The notes: generated from the sequence alone by a model not told the origin. Counted from the first letter of the stretch, positions 17,915 to 26,844 are shown. The stretch: 64,000 nucleotides of DNA from Paenibacillus xylanilyticus (GCF_009664365.1 NZ_CP044310.1:204501-268500); one strand, 5' to 3'. A program made the numbers and translations.

Positions 17915-18946
17915 ATGCCAGTTATTGAATACAAGTGTCCCAACTGTGGCAGTGGTATGGTTTTTGACAGCGCGACAGGTTCATTATCCTGCCCGAGCTG
18001 TGGGCGACAGGACAACATTGAGCAAATCCCGGACCCGCTGAAGAAACAGGTATTCACGGAAAATGAAGTGAAGCAATATCACTGTAACAGCTGCGGCGCG
18101 GATATCGTTACAGAACCGGAGACGAGCGCAACCACGTGCAGCTTCTGCGGAGCGGCAGTTGTGCTGAGCGATCGGTTGACGGGTGATCTGGCACCCGTCA
18201 TGGTTATTCCTTTTTCCATCAGCAAGGAGCAGGCGAAGCAGGCATTCAAAAAGTGGTGCCGGAACGGCCTGCTGACCCCGAGCGGATTCATGAGCGCAGA
18301 CCGGATTCAGAATATTACGGGGATGTATGTGCCGTTCTGGTTATATGAGCTACATAACAAAATCGAAGTTCACGGCCGCGGAACCAAGGTGAGAACCTAC
18401 ACACAAGGCGACTACCATTATACGGAGACACAGCATTTTGATATTTACCGGAAAATCCGGCTCAACTATGTGAATCTGCCCATTGATGCTTCGGAGAAAA
18501 TGAAGGATGAGCTGATGGATAAGCTGGAGCCATTTCCCTATAATCAGCTGAAAGAGTTCAAGACCCCGTATCTTGCGGGATACATTGCAGAGAAATACAG
18601 CTACACCGATGAAGAGTTATATCCGCGGGCCAAGGAGAAGACCAGATCTTATATTGATTCATATATTGCTTCAACCGTATCCGGATATAACAGTGTAAGC
18701 TACACGGACAAACAAATTGATACGACGCTTAAAAATGCAGACTATGTGCTGCTTCCCGTATGGATGGTCTATTATGACTTCAATCATGCCCAATATACCT
18801 TTGCCATGAATGGCCAAACGGGAAAAGTGGTCGGCAAACCGCCCATTAGTAAAGCCAAAGTGGCTGGATGGTTCGCCGGCGTTTCGGCCGTCTCCTTATT
18901 ATCCTTGAAACTGATCTCCTGGATGATGGGAGGTGGGTTCCTGTGA
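17915..18946 (+). CDS. ydjG: YdjG-like zinc-ribbon membrane protein
   Basis: The 343-residue protein has two N-terminal zinc ribbons: Cys8, Cys11, Cys26 and Cys29 (CPNC/CPSC), then a second CNSC/CSFC set near residues 52-72. A long soluble middle follows, and a single hydrophobic segment lies at the C-terminus (about 315-335, VAGWFAGVSAVSLLSLKLISW). In Bacillus subtilis YdjG and YdjH form a membrane complex that recruits PspA and YdjI under envelope stress; the same role is inferred from conserved order. Its stop codon overlaps the GTG start of the next gene. Confidence 0.85.
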   Translation: MPVIEYKCPNCGSGMVFDSATGSLSCPSCGRQDNIEQIPDPLKKQVFTENEVKQYHCNSCGADIVTEPETSATTCSFCGAAVVLSDRLTGDLAPVMVIPFSISKEQAKQAFKKWCRNGLLTPSGFMSADRIQNITGMYVPFWLYELHNKIEVHGRGTKVRTYTQGDYHYTETQHFDIYRKIRLNYVNLPIDASEKMKDELMDKLEPFPYNQLKEFKTPYLAGYIAEKYSYTDEELYPRAKEKTRSYIDSYIASTVSGYNSVSYTDKQIDTTLKNADYVLLPVWMVYYDFNHAQYTFAMNGQTGKVVGKPPISKAKVAGWFAGVSAVSLLSLKLISWMMGGGFL

Positions 18947-19743
18947 AACAGGTCAAACAGCTTGCAATGGTGACCACGCTGGTAATGATGGTGTTTAGTT
19001 TGACATTCTCCTTTTTGACTGTTCAGACTGCCTCGGCAGCCGAGGGTAAAAATCTCATCTATGATGAGGCTAATCTGCTGAGTGAGCAGGAGAAAAGTGA
19101 ATTGAACGCACTGGCGAATGAGTATGGAGCCGAGAGGCAGACAGATTTTATTATCCTGACAACAAACAATACAGACAATCAAGATGTGGAGCTGTTGACC
19201 GAGGACTTTTACGATGAGCAGGGGCTGGGATTTGATAAAGTTCACGGAAATGCTGTCATATTGACGATGGATATGAACTTCAGAGAAGTGTACCTGGCCG
19301 GATTTTATAAAGCAGAAGATTATCTGGACAGTGGACGGCTCGATGCTATCCGCAGCAGGATCACTCCGGATTTGTCTAACGGGGATTATAAGCTTGCTTT
19401 CGAGAAATATATAAGGCTCTCTTACGAGTACATGGGGTACAGACCGGGTGTGAATCCAAATAATATTTTGTTCAACGGTTGGTTCCAACTAGTCGTGGCT
19501 GTTGCCATCGGAGGCATCGTAGTTGGAATCATGGCCTACCGTTCAGGAGGGCGGGTTACCGTCAATCGAGCAACATATGAGGATTCCAGTTCCTCCAGTG
19601 TAATTGATCGACAGGATCGGTATATCCGTACCACGGTCACCAAACGAAAAATAGAAAGAAACAATAACAACGGCGGAGGTGGCGGTGGTGGAGGCACCAC
19701 CCGTGGCGGCCACTCTCACAGTGGAAGTAGAGGTTCGTTTTAG
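18943..19743 (+). CDS. ydjH: YdjH-like TPM-domain membrane protein
   Basis: The protein has 266 residues from a GTG start at 18943 that overlaps the ydjG stop (GTGA); AGGTGGG lies just upstream. The N-terminus is a signal peptide or anchor (LAMVTTLVMMVFSLTFSFLTVQTASAA). A TPM domain follows (about 40-170; IYDEANLLSEQEKSELNALANEYG), then a transmembrane helix (about 183-205) and a C-terminal tail ending in a Gly run and GGHSHSGSRGSF, as in YgcG/YdjH proteins. It is predicted to expose the TPM domain outside the cell. It is part of the pspA-ydjGHI envelope-stress cluster. Confidence 0.85.
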   Translation: MKQVKQLAMVTTLVMMVFSLTFSFLTVQTASAAEGKNLIYDEANLLSEQEKSELNALANEYGAERQTDFIILTTNNTDNQDVELLTEDFYDEQGLGFDKVHGNAVILTMDMNFREVYLAGFYKAEDYLDSGRLDAIRSRITPDLSNGDYKLAFEKYIRLSYEYMGYRPGVNPNNILFNGWFQLVVAVAIGGIVVGIMAYRSGGRVTVNRATYEDSSSSSVIDRQDRYIRTTVTKRKIERNNNNGGGGGGGGTTRGGHSHSGSRGSF

Positions 19744-19790
19744 TATTTGAACGTTTGGAGCAGTACCACATAGAAGGGATGGGAACGAAT

Positions 19791-20813
19791 ATGGGATTTT
19801 TCAAAAATCAATTTTCAAATGTAGTGGAATGGGAAGAATTCAGAGATGACATGATTTTCTGGAAGTGGAGCAACCGGGAGATCAAGAAGGGCAGTAAGCT
19901 GATTATCCGTTCGGGTCAGGATGCGATCTTTTTGAACAACGGCAAGGTTGAGGGAATCTTTGAGGATGAGGGTTCGTTTAATATCGATTCCGAGATCATT
20001 CCGTTTCTGTCTACATTAAAAGGATTTAAATTCGGGTTCAACAGCGGCATGCGGGTCGAAGTGCTGTTTGTGAATACAAAGGAATTTACCGTTCGGTGGG
20101 GAACGCAAAGCCCTGTACTGATTCCAACACCTCAGCTTCCGGGCGGAATGCCGATTCGGGCCAACGGTACGTTCAACTTCAAGGTGAGTGACTACGTCAC
20201 GCTCATTGATAAAATTGCTGGCATCAAGCAGAGCTATCTGGTCGAGGATGTCAAAATCCGCATGACTTCTGTACTGGATCAGCTGCTTATGAAGTGGATC
20301 AGCCGTGAGGGCAAGGATATGTTCAACTTGCAGGCGAACGCGTCGGAGATTGCAAAAGGCATTCAAGAAGACCTGGATATGCAAATGATGGACATCGGAA
20401 TTGGCATTACCGGATTCCAGGTGATGAGTTTCAATTACCCGCAGGAGATCCAGGACATGATCACGAAGACCGCTTCGCATGAGATGATCGGTAATTTGCA
20501 GAAATACCAGCAGGTTAGCATGACGGATGGCATCGCATCCGGCAAGGTGAAAGGCGGCGGCGCAGCATCGGATATGGCGGGCATGATGATGGGTATGAAT
20601 ATGGCTAACGAAATGATGAAGAACATGAGCCAGAATCAAGGCCAGAATCAAAATAATAATAACAACAGTTCAGGCCAAAACACGGATCAACCATCCGCGC
20701 CCAAGGAAGGAGCTTCTTCCGAGGGGGCCAAGAAGCCGAACTTCTGTCCGAACTGTGGTGCCAAAAATGAAGGAGCCAACTTCTGTCCCAACTGTGGTCA
20801 AAAGCTGGTTTAA
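19791..20813 (+). CDS. ydjI: YdjI-like SPFH-domain protein
   Basis: The 340-residue protein belongs to the SPFH/virion-core (YdjI/YwjB-type) family. The ATG at 19791 gives MGFFKNQFSNVVEWEEFRDD, the usual start for the family, where a VEW motif precedes the beta-rich SPFH domain (about 10-210). A Met/Asn/Gln-rich linker (about 255-300) leads to a C-terminal zinc ribbon with paired CPNC motifs. In Bacillus subtilis YdjI links PspA to the YdjG-YdjH membrane complex. It ends the operon at a strong terminator. Confidence 0.87.
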   Translation: MGFFKNQFSNVVEWEEFRDDMIFWKWSNREIKKGSKLIIRSGQDAIFLNNGKVEGIFEDEGSFNIDSEIIPFLSTLKGFKFGFNSGMRVEVLFVNTKEFTVRWGTQSPVLIPTPQLPGGMPIRANGTFNFKVSDYVTLIDKIAGIKQSYLVEDVKIRMTSVLDQLLMKWISREGKDMFNLQANASEIAKGIQEDLDMQMMDIGIGITGFQVMSFNYPQEIQDMITKTASHEMIGNLQKYQQVSMTDGIASGKVKGGGAASDMAGMMMGMNMANEMMKNMSQNQGQNQNNNNNSSGQNTDQPSAPKEGASSEGAKKPNFCPNCGAKNEGANFCPNCGQKLV

Positions 20814-20827
20814 CATAGCGGAATTGA

Positions 20828-20877
20828 AAAAGGGCTCACATCGGAGTGGAAACTCCGTATGGGTCCTTTTTTTCTTT
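20828..20877 (+). terminator. Intrinsic terminator of the pspA-ydjGHI operon
   Basis: AAGGGCTCACATCGGAGT folds on ACTCCGTATGGGTCCTT around a GGAA loop, followed by seven T residues. Confidence 0.85.
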
Positions 20878-20901
20878 TAATATTTCATTTTGATAAAAGT
20901 G

Positions 20902-20942
20902 TTGACAATACTCCCAAAATGATTTATCTTTAATTTAAGATA
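20902..20942 (+). promoter_or_regulatory. SigA promoter with MhqR-like operator over the -10
   Basis: TTGACA (20902-20907), 17 bases, then TATCTT (20925-20930) as the -10. The -10 is the left arm of TATCTT-TAATTT-AAGATA (20925-20942), a perfect 6-6-6 inverted repeat. The published MhqR box of Bacillus subtilis has the same geometry and ATCT/AGAT arms. A repressor bound here would block the promoter directly. Confidence 0.6.
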
Positions 20943-21008
20943 TTTAATTCAAAGAAAAATGACACCAAAGAATAATATCTGAATCCAATTACAAGGAGAG
21001 AGATCAAG

Positions 21009-21239
21009 ATGATGATTCCAACATTGACCAGAATAAATGAACTTTCCAGAAAAGCTAAAGAGGCAGAACTGACAGAGATGGAGAAAGCGGAACAAATTCG
21101 TCTGCGCCAGGAATACCTGCAAATCTTTCGCGGTTCGATCAATGATATTCTGCTGAATGTCACCATCTATGATCCGAACGGCGATGACGTTACTCCCGAT
21201 AAATTGAAACAGGAACAAGCAAGCCAAAACAACAACTAA
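21009..21239 (+). CDS. DUF896 (YnzC-like) small protein
   Basis: A 76-residue protein with the DUF896/UPF0291 pattern: ITRINELSRKAKE-type start (here LTRINELSRKAKEAELTEMEKAEQ), then LRQEYLQIFRGSINDILLNVTIYDPNGDDVTP. It is a helical hairpin in structures of the family; the biochemical role is unknown, although YnzC of Bacillus subtilis is linked to the SOS regulon. The start has AAGGAGAGAG upstream. It lies between two copies of an MhqR-like operator, suggesting that here it belongs to an electrophile or quinone response with the following dioxygenase. Confidence 0.85.
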   Translation: MMIPTLTRINELSRKAKEAELTEMEKAEQIRLRQEYLQIFRGSINDILLNVTIYDPNGDDVTPDKLKQEQASQNNN

Positions 21240-21254
21240 ATTCAATCGGTCATA

Positions 21255-21272
21255 TATCTTAAAATAAAGATA
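21255..21272 (+). promoter_or_regulatory. Second MhqR-like operator
   Basis: TATCTT-AAAATA-AAGATA has the same arms and the same 6-6-6 spacing as the site at 20925, and is placed 70 bases before the dioxygenase start. No clear -35 precedes it at the right distance. Confidence 0.55.
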
Positions 21273-21341
21273 ATACAAATTACAATAAATAAAAAACTAA
21301 AACCACCATATCCAATTCGAAAATCCAAGGAGGAATTTATT

Positions 21342-22298
21342 ATGACACTTCAAACTGCAGGTATCCATCATATTACGGCTTTTGCGGGCGATCCACAGGC
21401 CAATGTCGACTTTTACGCTGGGGTTCTGGGACTTCGTCTCGTGAAAAAAACAATCAATTTCGATGCACCAGATGTGTACCATCTGTACTTCGGGGATGAA
21501 CAAGGCAGCCCGGGAACCATTATTACCTTCTTCCCATCTGCCGGATCACCTCGAGGCAAAATTGGCGGTGGCCAAGTCGGCATTACCTCTTATGTCATTC
21601 CTCCTGGGACTATTGGCTTCTGGCAGGATCGGCTGGAACGTTATAACATTGAGGTAACCAAAACAAGTCGCTTCAATGAAGAGCTTCTTCAATTCGAAGA
21701 CAGTGAAGGCTTGCGGCTTGAGCTTGTTGAACGGGAAGAAGGTGCTGCCAGCACATGGGAGCATGAAGGCATTCCGGCAAACAAAGCAATTAAAGGCTTC
21801 GGCGGTGCTGTATTATTCAGTGTGAATCCGCAGAGAACAATGGATGCGCTAGAGAACATTCTGGGATTCGTCAGAGTCGATGAAAATGAAGAGTATGCCC
21901 GTTTCCGTTCCAGCGGAGATATCGGTAACGTCGTGGACGTTCCAGTTACCCGCATACCTCTGGGTGTAGGCGGCTCAGGCACAGTACACCACATTGCGTG
22001 GCGTGCCAAAGATTTTGAAGAGCATGAGGCATGGAGAGGGGCCGTATACCAATATGGCTACCAACCAACCCCAGTCCGCGACCGTCAATATTTCAATGCC
22101 ATCTACTTCAGAGAAGCAGGCGGAATCCTGTTTGAGATTGCAACAGATCCACCGGGATTTGCCAAAGATGAACCTGCTGATGCACTCGGAGAGAAATTGA
22201 TGCTGCCAGAGTGGTTCGAACAATATCGTGAACAGATCGAAGGCAATCTGCAGCCGATTGTGGTAAGAACGTTGGAACCTGCAACAGCTGCTCAGTAA
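21342..22298 (+). CDS. Ring-cleaving VOC dioxygenase, MhqO/MhqA-like
   Basis: A 318-residue protein with two vicinal-oxygen-chelate modules. The first begins GIHHITAFAGDPQANVDFY, with His10 as a likely metal ligand; the second contains GTVHHIAWRAKD (His) and ILFEIATDPPGF (Glu), completing a two-His one-Glu Fe(II) site. Close relatives in Bacillus subtilis (MhqO, MhqA) are induced by methylhydroquinone and catechol through the repressor MhqR, and remove quinone-like electrophiles. An MhqR-like palindrome lies 70 bases upstream, agreeing with that role. AAGGAGG precedes the start. Confidence 0.87.
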   Translation: MTLQTAGIHHITAFAGDPQANVDFYAGVLGLRLVKKTINFDAPDVYHLYFGDEQGSPGTIITFFPSAGSPRGKIGGGQVGITSYVIPPGTIGFWQDRLERYNIEVTKTSRFNEELLQFEDSEGLRLELVEREEGAASTWEHEGIPANKAIKGFGGAVLFSVNPQRTMDALENILGFVRVDENEEYARFRSSGDIGNVVDVPVTRIPLGVGGSGTVHHIAWRAKDFEEHEAWRGAVYQYGYQPTPVRDRQYFNAIYFREAGGILFEIATDPPGFAKDEPADALGEKLMLPEWFEQYREQIEGNLQPIVVRTLEPATAAQ

Positions 22299-22316
22299 CG
22301 GACAATATAAACCATA

Positions 22317-22341
22317 GCGGCCAGAACGATGTTCCGGCCGC
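22317..22341 (+). terminator. GC-rich hairpin, possible terminator
   Basis: GCGGCC-A-GAAC pairs with GTTC-C-GGCCGC around a three-base loop. No T-run follows, so it may be a weak terminator or an mRNA-stabilising hairpin at the end of the dioxygenase gene. Confidence 0.5.
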
Positions 22342-22400
22342 GAATGGATTAACTTTTACATAAGACAAATGAAGACTTGAACCCAAAGGAGCATCGAAGG

Positions 22401-23489
22401 ATGATGGAGAAAAAGGTTACCTGGCTGGAGCTGTTTTACGATCTGCTCTTCGTCGCAGCCGTATCCAAGGCAGGACATGTCCTGCTGCATGCCGAACACG
22501 GCGTTATTTCGTTTGAATATCTAATGAAATTTGTATTGATCTTCATCCCCGTCTGGTGGGCATGGGTGGGCCAGACCCTATTCATTAATCGATACGGTCA
22601 GGATGTCCTCAGCCATCGCATCTTTCTCATCCTTCAGCTTCTGTCGGTTCTCGTGATGACGGCAAGTCTTTCGACTCATTTTGATCAGTATTACCTGTCA
22701 TTCTTCGTAGGATATATCGGTTCAAGGGCATTTACCGCGATTCAGTATCTTACGGTTCACAAGTCCAAAAGCACACATCAACAACAGGCCGCCCGCTATC
22801 TCGGGATCTGCTTTATCATCGGTATTCTGATCTCCTCCGGTTCCCTGTTCTTCGATTCCTGGGTGCGCTACCTCGTGCTGTATGCGGGGATTGCCGTTGA
22901 TATCGTACTGCCGCTGATTGGGCGCAAAAATCTGGTGAAGGTACCGATCCAGACGCATCACCTGCTCGAACGCTTTGCACTCTTTACACTTATCCTGCTC
23001 GGTGAGTCGGTAATTAGTATTATTGCTGTACTGCAGGCAGATCACTGGGATCTGAGATCCATCCTGTTTGCTGCTTTTACTTCCATATTCGTCATTGCGA
23101 TGTGGTGGCAGTATTTCGATAACGTGGAGAAAAAGGTCAGCAAGGAAATTCAGACGGCCGGGCAAGCGATCATCTATGGCCATCTGTTCATCTACATTTC
23201 AATGAGCATGATCGCCGCTTCCATTCAACTGCTGTACCTGAATGAGCTTAACTATGTATTCATGCTGGGTTTTGGCTTCGGATCTGTACTGCTGTACTTC
23301 CTGTCAACCTCGCTCGTGTTCCATCGTTACCGACATGCGCACTTAAGACTTCGTCCGGTTCATCTGGTAACGATGGTTGGCGTGCTGGCTGCATTTGTCA
23401 TTGTAGATCTGATCTATCAGGTTCCGAACTACGTTATCGTGGGTGAAGATATGTTATTCTTCCTTCTATATGCGAAGCTGACGACTTGA
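22401..23489 (+). CDS. Low temperature requirement A (LtrA) family membrane protein
   Basis: A 362-residue polytopic membrane protein with about nine or ten helices. WLELFYDLLFVAAVSKAGHVL near the N-terminus is the LtrA signature. Later segments include LLERFALFTLILLGESVISI, also characteristic. The family is named for a Listeria mutant that fails to grow in the cold; its molecular function is not known. The ATG at 22401 was chosen because AAAGGAG lies about ten bases upstream; an in-frame TTG 24 bases earlier has none. It is followed by a terminator. Confidence 0.83.
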   Translation: MMEKKVTWLELFYDLLFVAAVSKAGHVLLHAEHGVISFEYLMKFVLIFIPVWWAWVGQTLFINRYGQDVLSHRIFLILQLLSVLVMTASLSTHFDQYYLSFFVGYIGSRAFTAIQYLTVHKSKSTHQQQAARYLGICFIIGILISSGSLFFDSWVRYLVLYAGIAVDIVLPLIGRKNLVKVPIQTHHLLERFALFTLILLGESVISIIAVLQADHWDLRSILFAAFTSIFVIAMWWQYFDNVEKKVSKEIQTAGQAIIYGHLFIYISMSMIAASIQLLYLNELNYVFMLGFGFGSVLLYFLSTSLVFHRYRHAHLRLRPVHLVTMVGVLAAFVIVDLIYQVPNYVIVGEDMLFFLLYAKLTT

Positions 23490-23513
23490 GTAGCAGTTTG
23501 AAATGAATTTATA

Positions 23514-23545
23514 AGTCACGGACGGATTGCGTTCGTGGCTTTTTG
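23514..23545 (+). terminator. Intrinsic terminator after the LtrA-family gene
   Basis: AGTCACGGACG pairs with CGTTCGTGGCT (with wobble) and is followed by TTTTT. Confidence 0.75.
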
Positions 23546-23713
23546 GTTTAATTTTTCTAAAATGTCATGTCGACAATGTGAAAAAGCGGTTTCTTGAGTT
23601 ATTTTCTTCTATAGAATCTGTTAATATGGGACTATGTACAAGTGAATCTACCAAATCACTGAATAGGGATAGCGATTCATGGATTATGGGGAGAACAATC
23701 AGGAGGGAAATCA

Positions 23714-26497
23714 TTGAGTACACATCAAATCGGGGTTCCATTGGAAGGGTTTGCAGAATTTAGTCGCACGGTTGCCGCAGAAGGCGCGGTACTATTGAGA
23801 AACGAAGGTCTGGTACTTCCTCTTCGTGACAACGAAAACGTTTCAGTTTTTGGCCGGATTCAAGTTAACTACTATCGCAGCGGCACAGGTTCAGGCGGAA
23901 GCGTGCATGTAGCATATACAACGAACCTGCTGGATGGGCTTCGCAGCAAGAAGAATATCACTGTTAATGAAGAGCTGGCAGCCGTTTACGAAAAGTGGAT
24001 TGAGGAAAATCCATTTGATGATGGCGGTAAAGTATGGGCCGCTGAGCCTTGGAACCAGAAGGAAATGCCTCTGACCGATGAATTGGTTGCACAGGCAAGA
24101 AGCAAGTCCGGCAAAGCCATCGTGGTCATTGGACGTACTGCTGGGGAAGATCAGGATAATGCCGATGCACCAGGCAGCTACCAGCTGACTGAAGATGAGA
24201 AAGCGATGCTGAAGCAGGTTACAGCGCATTTTGAACATACCATTGTGGTACTGAATGTCTCCAACATTATCGATATGAGCTGGTTGAACGAAACGTATGT
24301 ACACCCGATTCAGGGCGTTATCTACTCCTGGCATGGTGGTATGGAGGGTGGTAACGCAATTGCCGATGTACTGGCGGGTGACGTTACACCGAGCGGTAAA
24401 CTGACGGATACGATTGCCTATTCCATCGAAGATTACCCTTCAACAATTAACTATGGCAACGAGTTCAAGAACCTGTATCAGGAAGATATTTATGTAGGTT
24501 ATCGTTATTTCGAAACGTTTCGACCTGAAAAGGTGCAATTTGAATTCGGTTACGGCCTGTCTTATACGACGTTTGCCATTCAGCCGCAAGATGCTCGCAC
24601 GATTTCCAGAGAAGGCCAAACCTTCATTGAAGTTCGTGTAAACGTGACCAACTCGGGCACAACATATGCGGGCAAAGAAGTTGTACAGGTGTACTATGAA
24701 GCACCACAGGGCAAGTTGGGACAACCTGTGAAAGCTCTGGCTGCCTTCGGCAAAACAGGACTGCTCCAGCCTGGAGAATCAGAATTGCTGACGGTAAGCT
24801 TCCCGGTACATACCATGGCATCCTATGATGATGCAGGCGTCACAGGATATGCATCTGCTTACGTTCTCGAAGAAGGCACGTATCGATTGCATGTCGGTAC
24901 CAGTGTAAAACAAGCTGACCACATCGAAATTGACGGTCAGGATGGGTACATCGTAGAAACGATTCAATTGGTAGAGCAGCTGCATGAGGCGATGGCTCCA
25001 ACCGAAGATTTCACTCGGATGAAGCCTGGTGCTCGCAAGGCGGATGGGTCGTACGAGCTCATTTATGTAGACGTGCCGAAGCGTCAGATTTCGATGGCAG
25101 ACCGGATTGAGCAAAACCTGCCTCAAACGCTGGAGCAAACAGGTAACCAAGGTTACAAATTGAGCGATGTCAAAAACGGAAAAGTCAGTCTGGAAGCCTT
25201 CGTTGCCCAATTGAGCGATCAGGATCTGGCTGCGATCGTACGAGGCGAAGGTATGAGCAGTCCGCTTGTTACCTCCGGTACAGCGTCCGCATTCGGTGGT
25301 GTCAGCGACAGCCTGTTTAACTACGGCATTCCTGTAGCCTGTACAGCGGATGGCCCGTCCGGCATTCGTATGGATAGTGGGGAGAAAGCGACACAAGTCT
25401 CGATCGGTACGCTGCTGGCAGCAACATGGAATACCGATCTGGTTGAAGAGCTGTACGTCATGGAAGGCCAGGAGCTGCTGAGAAATCAGGTCGATACCCT
25501 GCTCGGACCTGGACTCAATATTCGCCGCAGCCCGCTCAACGGTCGTAACTTCGAGTACTTCTCTGAAGACCCGCTGATCTCGGGTGTGTTTGCGGCAGCT
25601 TGCACCAAAGGTATTATGAAGGGCGGATCCAACGCGACCCTGAAGCACTTTGCCTGCAACAATCAGGAGAAACACCGCAGCAAGGTCGATGCTGTAGTCT
25701 CGGAGCGTGCCCTGCGTGAGATATACCTGAAAGGGTTCGAAATTGCCGTGAAACAAGGCGGCGCCAATTCTATCATGACCTCCTACAACCCGATTAACGG
25801 ACACTGGGCTGCATCCAACTATGATCTGAACACGACGATTCTTCGCGGAGAGTGGAATTTCGACGGGATTGTTATGACAGACTGGTGGGCCATTATGAAC
25901 GATGTGGTCGAAGGCGGAGAGGCTGACCGCAAATATACAAACTGGATGATTCGTGCCCAGAACGATCTGTACATGGTTGTGCCGAACTATGGCGCAGAGA
26001 TTAACGGCTGGGATGATAACACGATTGAATCCCTGGCAAATGGAACCCTGACACGCGGAGAGCTCCAGCGCTCGGCGATCAATATTTGCAAGTTCATCAT
26101 GAATGCACCGGTTTCCTCGAGAAAACACGAAATCGTGGAGAACGTGGCTTCCTTCCAGGCCAATGCATCCCTTGCTGCCGACCGGGCCCAGGCTCTGGCT
26201 GAGAATGCACAGGTGAAGCCTGCTGTAAGCGAGCCAGTCTACATGAAAGTGGACGAGGCAGGCCAATATCGGATTATCGTACAGATCATGTCCCCTGAGC
26301 CGGAACTGGCGCAAAGCGCATGTAATGTGCTTTTGAATGACCAGTTGATGACGACCATTCAGACCAATGGTACAGAAGGCAAATGGATCAGACAGAAGCT
26401 TGTAAAAGTAGAGCTGGAAGCAGGGCTGTATGAGTTGAAGCTGGACTTCACCAAACCGGGTCTGCAGATCGACTGGATTGAATTCAAACAGGTCTAG
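23714..26497 (+). CDS. GH3 glycosidase with reversed domain order
   Basis: A 927-residue protein whose TTG start follows AGGAGGG. The domain order is inverted relative to common GH3 enzymes. The alpha/beta-sandwich domain comes first (about residues 15-240; VSVFGRIQVNYYRSGTGSGG), then a fibronectin III-like domain (about 280-390; GKEVVQVYYEAP), then the TIM-barrel catalytic domain (about 500-800) with KHFACNNQE and the nucleophile Asp723 in IVMTDWW. The last ~90 residues look like a small beta-rich, possibly carbohydrate-binding module. No signal peptide, so cytoplasmic. Such permuted forms are known for beta-glucosidases of Ruminococcus and Butyrivibrio. The substrate may be a beta-glucoside, beta-xyloside or other beta-linked sugar. 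Confidence 0.88.
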   Translation: MSTHQIGVPLEGFAEFSRTVAAEGAVLLRNEGLVLPLRDNENVSVFGRIQVNYYRSGTGSGGSVHVAYTTNLLDGLRSKKNITVNEELAAVYEKWIEENPFDDGGKVWAAEPWNQKEMPLTDELVAQARSKSGKAIVVIGRTAGEDQDNADAPGSYQLTEDEKAMLKQVTAHFEHTIVVLNVSNIIDMSWLNETYVHPIQGVIYSWHGGMEGGNAIADVLAGDVTPSGKLTDTIAYSIEDYPSTINYGNEFKNLYQEDIYVGYRYFETFRPEKVQFEFGYGLSYTTFAIQPQDARTISREGQTFIEVRVNVTNSGTTYAGKEVVQVYYEAPQGKLGQPVKALAAFGKTGLLQPGESELLTVSFPVHTMASYDDAGVTGYASAYVLEEGTYRLHVGTSVKQADHIEIDGQDGYIVETIQLVEQLHEAMAPTEDFTRMKPGARKADGSYELIYVDVPKRQISMADRIEQNLPQTLEQTGNQGYKLSDVKNGKVSLEAFVAQLSDQDLAAIVRGEGMSSPLVTSGTASAFGGVSDSLFNYGIPVACTADGPSGIRMDSGEKATQVSIGTLLAATWNTDLVEELYVMEGQELLRNQVDTLLGPGLNIRRSPLNGRNFEYFSEDPLISGVFAAACTKGIMKGGSNATLKHFACNNQEKHRSKVDAVVSERALREIYLKGFEIAVKQGGANSIMTSYNPINGHWAASNYDLNTTILRGEWNFDGIVMTDWWAIMNDVVEGGEADRKYTNWMIRAQNDLYMVVPNYGAEINGWDDNTIESLANGTLTRGELQRSAINICKFIMNAPVSSRKHEIVENVASFQANASLAADRAQALAENAQVKPAVSEPVYMKVDEAGQYRIIVQIMSPEPELAQSACNVLLNDQLMTTIQTNGTEGKWIRQKLVKVELEAGLYELKLDFTKPGLQIDWIEFKQV

Positions 26498-26520
26498 CAC
26501 AGGCATATAGTCATCCCGTG

Positions 26521-26805
26521 ATGGGCATGTTGTCACTGGACAGGCTGACTGTTATGATGTTGTTAGGAGATCCTGGAATTCTGAACAATCTGGTCAGGAG
26601 TGTTGCGAAGGATATGAGAAGGTATAATTTTTGGAGTCCAATCCTGCTGATTGCAGTGGCGTTGATTGTAAGAAGCCTGGTAACCAACCTGGGTATGCTG
26701 TTCGGCATGTCGCAAGAATCAGCTAGTAGTATCGCCATGATTGCCATGGTGATTGCCGCACTTATTATGTTTAATCGAATGACGAAGGCTCGTCGCAAAA
26801 AATAA
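26521..26805 (+). CDS. Small membrane protein of unknown function
   Basis: About 94 residues with two hydrophobic segments (near 39-58 and 68-87) separated by GMSQESASS and ending in a basic tail TKARRKK. There is no recognisable family. It follows the GH3 gene by about 20 bases and ends before a terminator, so it may be co-transcribed with it. No good ribosome binding site decides between start codons at 26518, 26521 and 26527. An opposite-strand frame of similar size exists, but its start and composition are less convincing. Confidence 0.5.
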   Translation: MGMLSLDRLTVMMLLGDPGILNNLVRSVAKDMRRYNFWSPILLIAVALIVRSLVTNLGMLFGMSQESASSIAMIAMVIAALIMFNRMTKARRKK

Positions 26806-26844
26806 AAAAAGCCTGGATGACCAATTAGGAAATCAAGGCAAGAT

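Noticed and set aside
23579..23596. A cre-like sequence upstream of the first GH3 gene
   Set aside because: AAAAAGCGGTTTCT differs at three key positions, including the central CG-Y base; it is too weak to call.
24779..26536. A 585-codon open frame on the minus strand opposite the GH3 gene
   Set aside because: It lies entirely antisense to a protein with clear GH3 motifs, has no ribosome binding site and its translation shows no family pattern; it is a by-product of the codon use of the GH3 gene.
26511..26798. Minus-strand 95-codon frame opposite the small membrane protein
   Set aside because: It has a TTG start without a ribosome site and would run antisense to the plus-strand unit; the plus-strand frame has a more protein-like ending and a terminator right after it.
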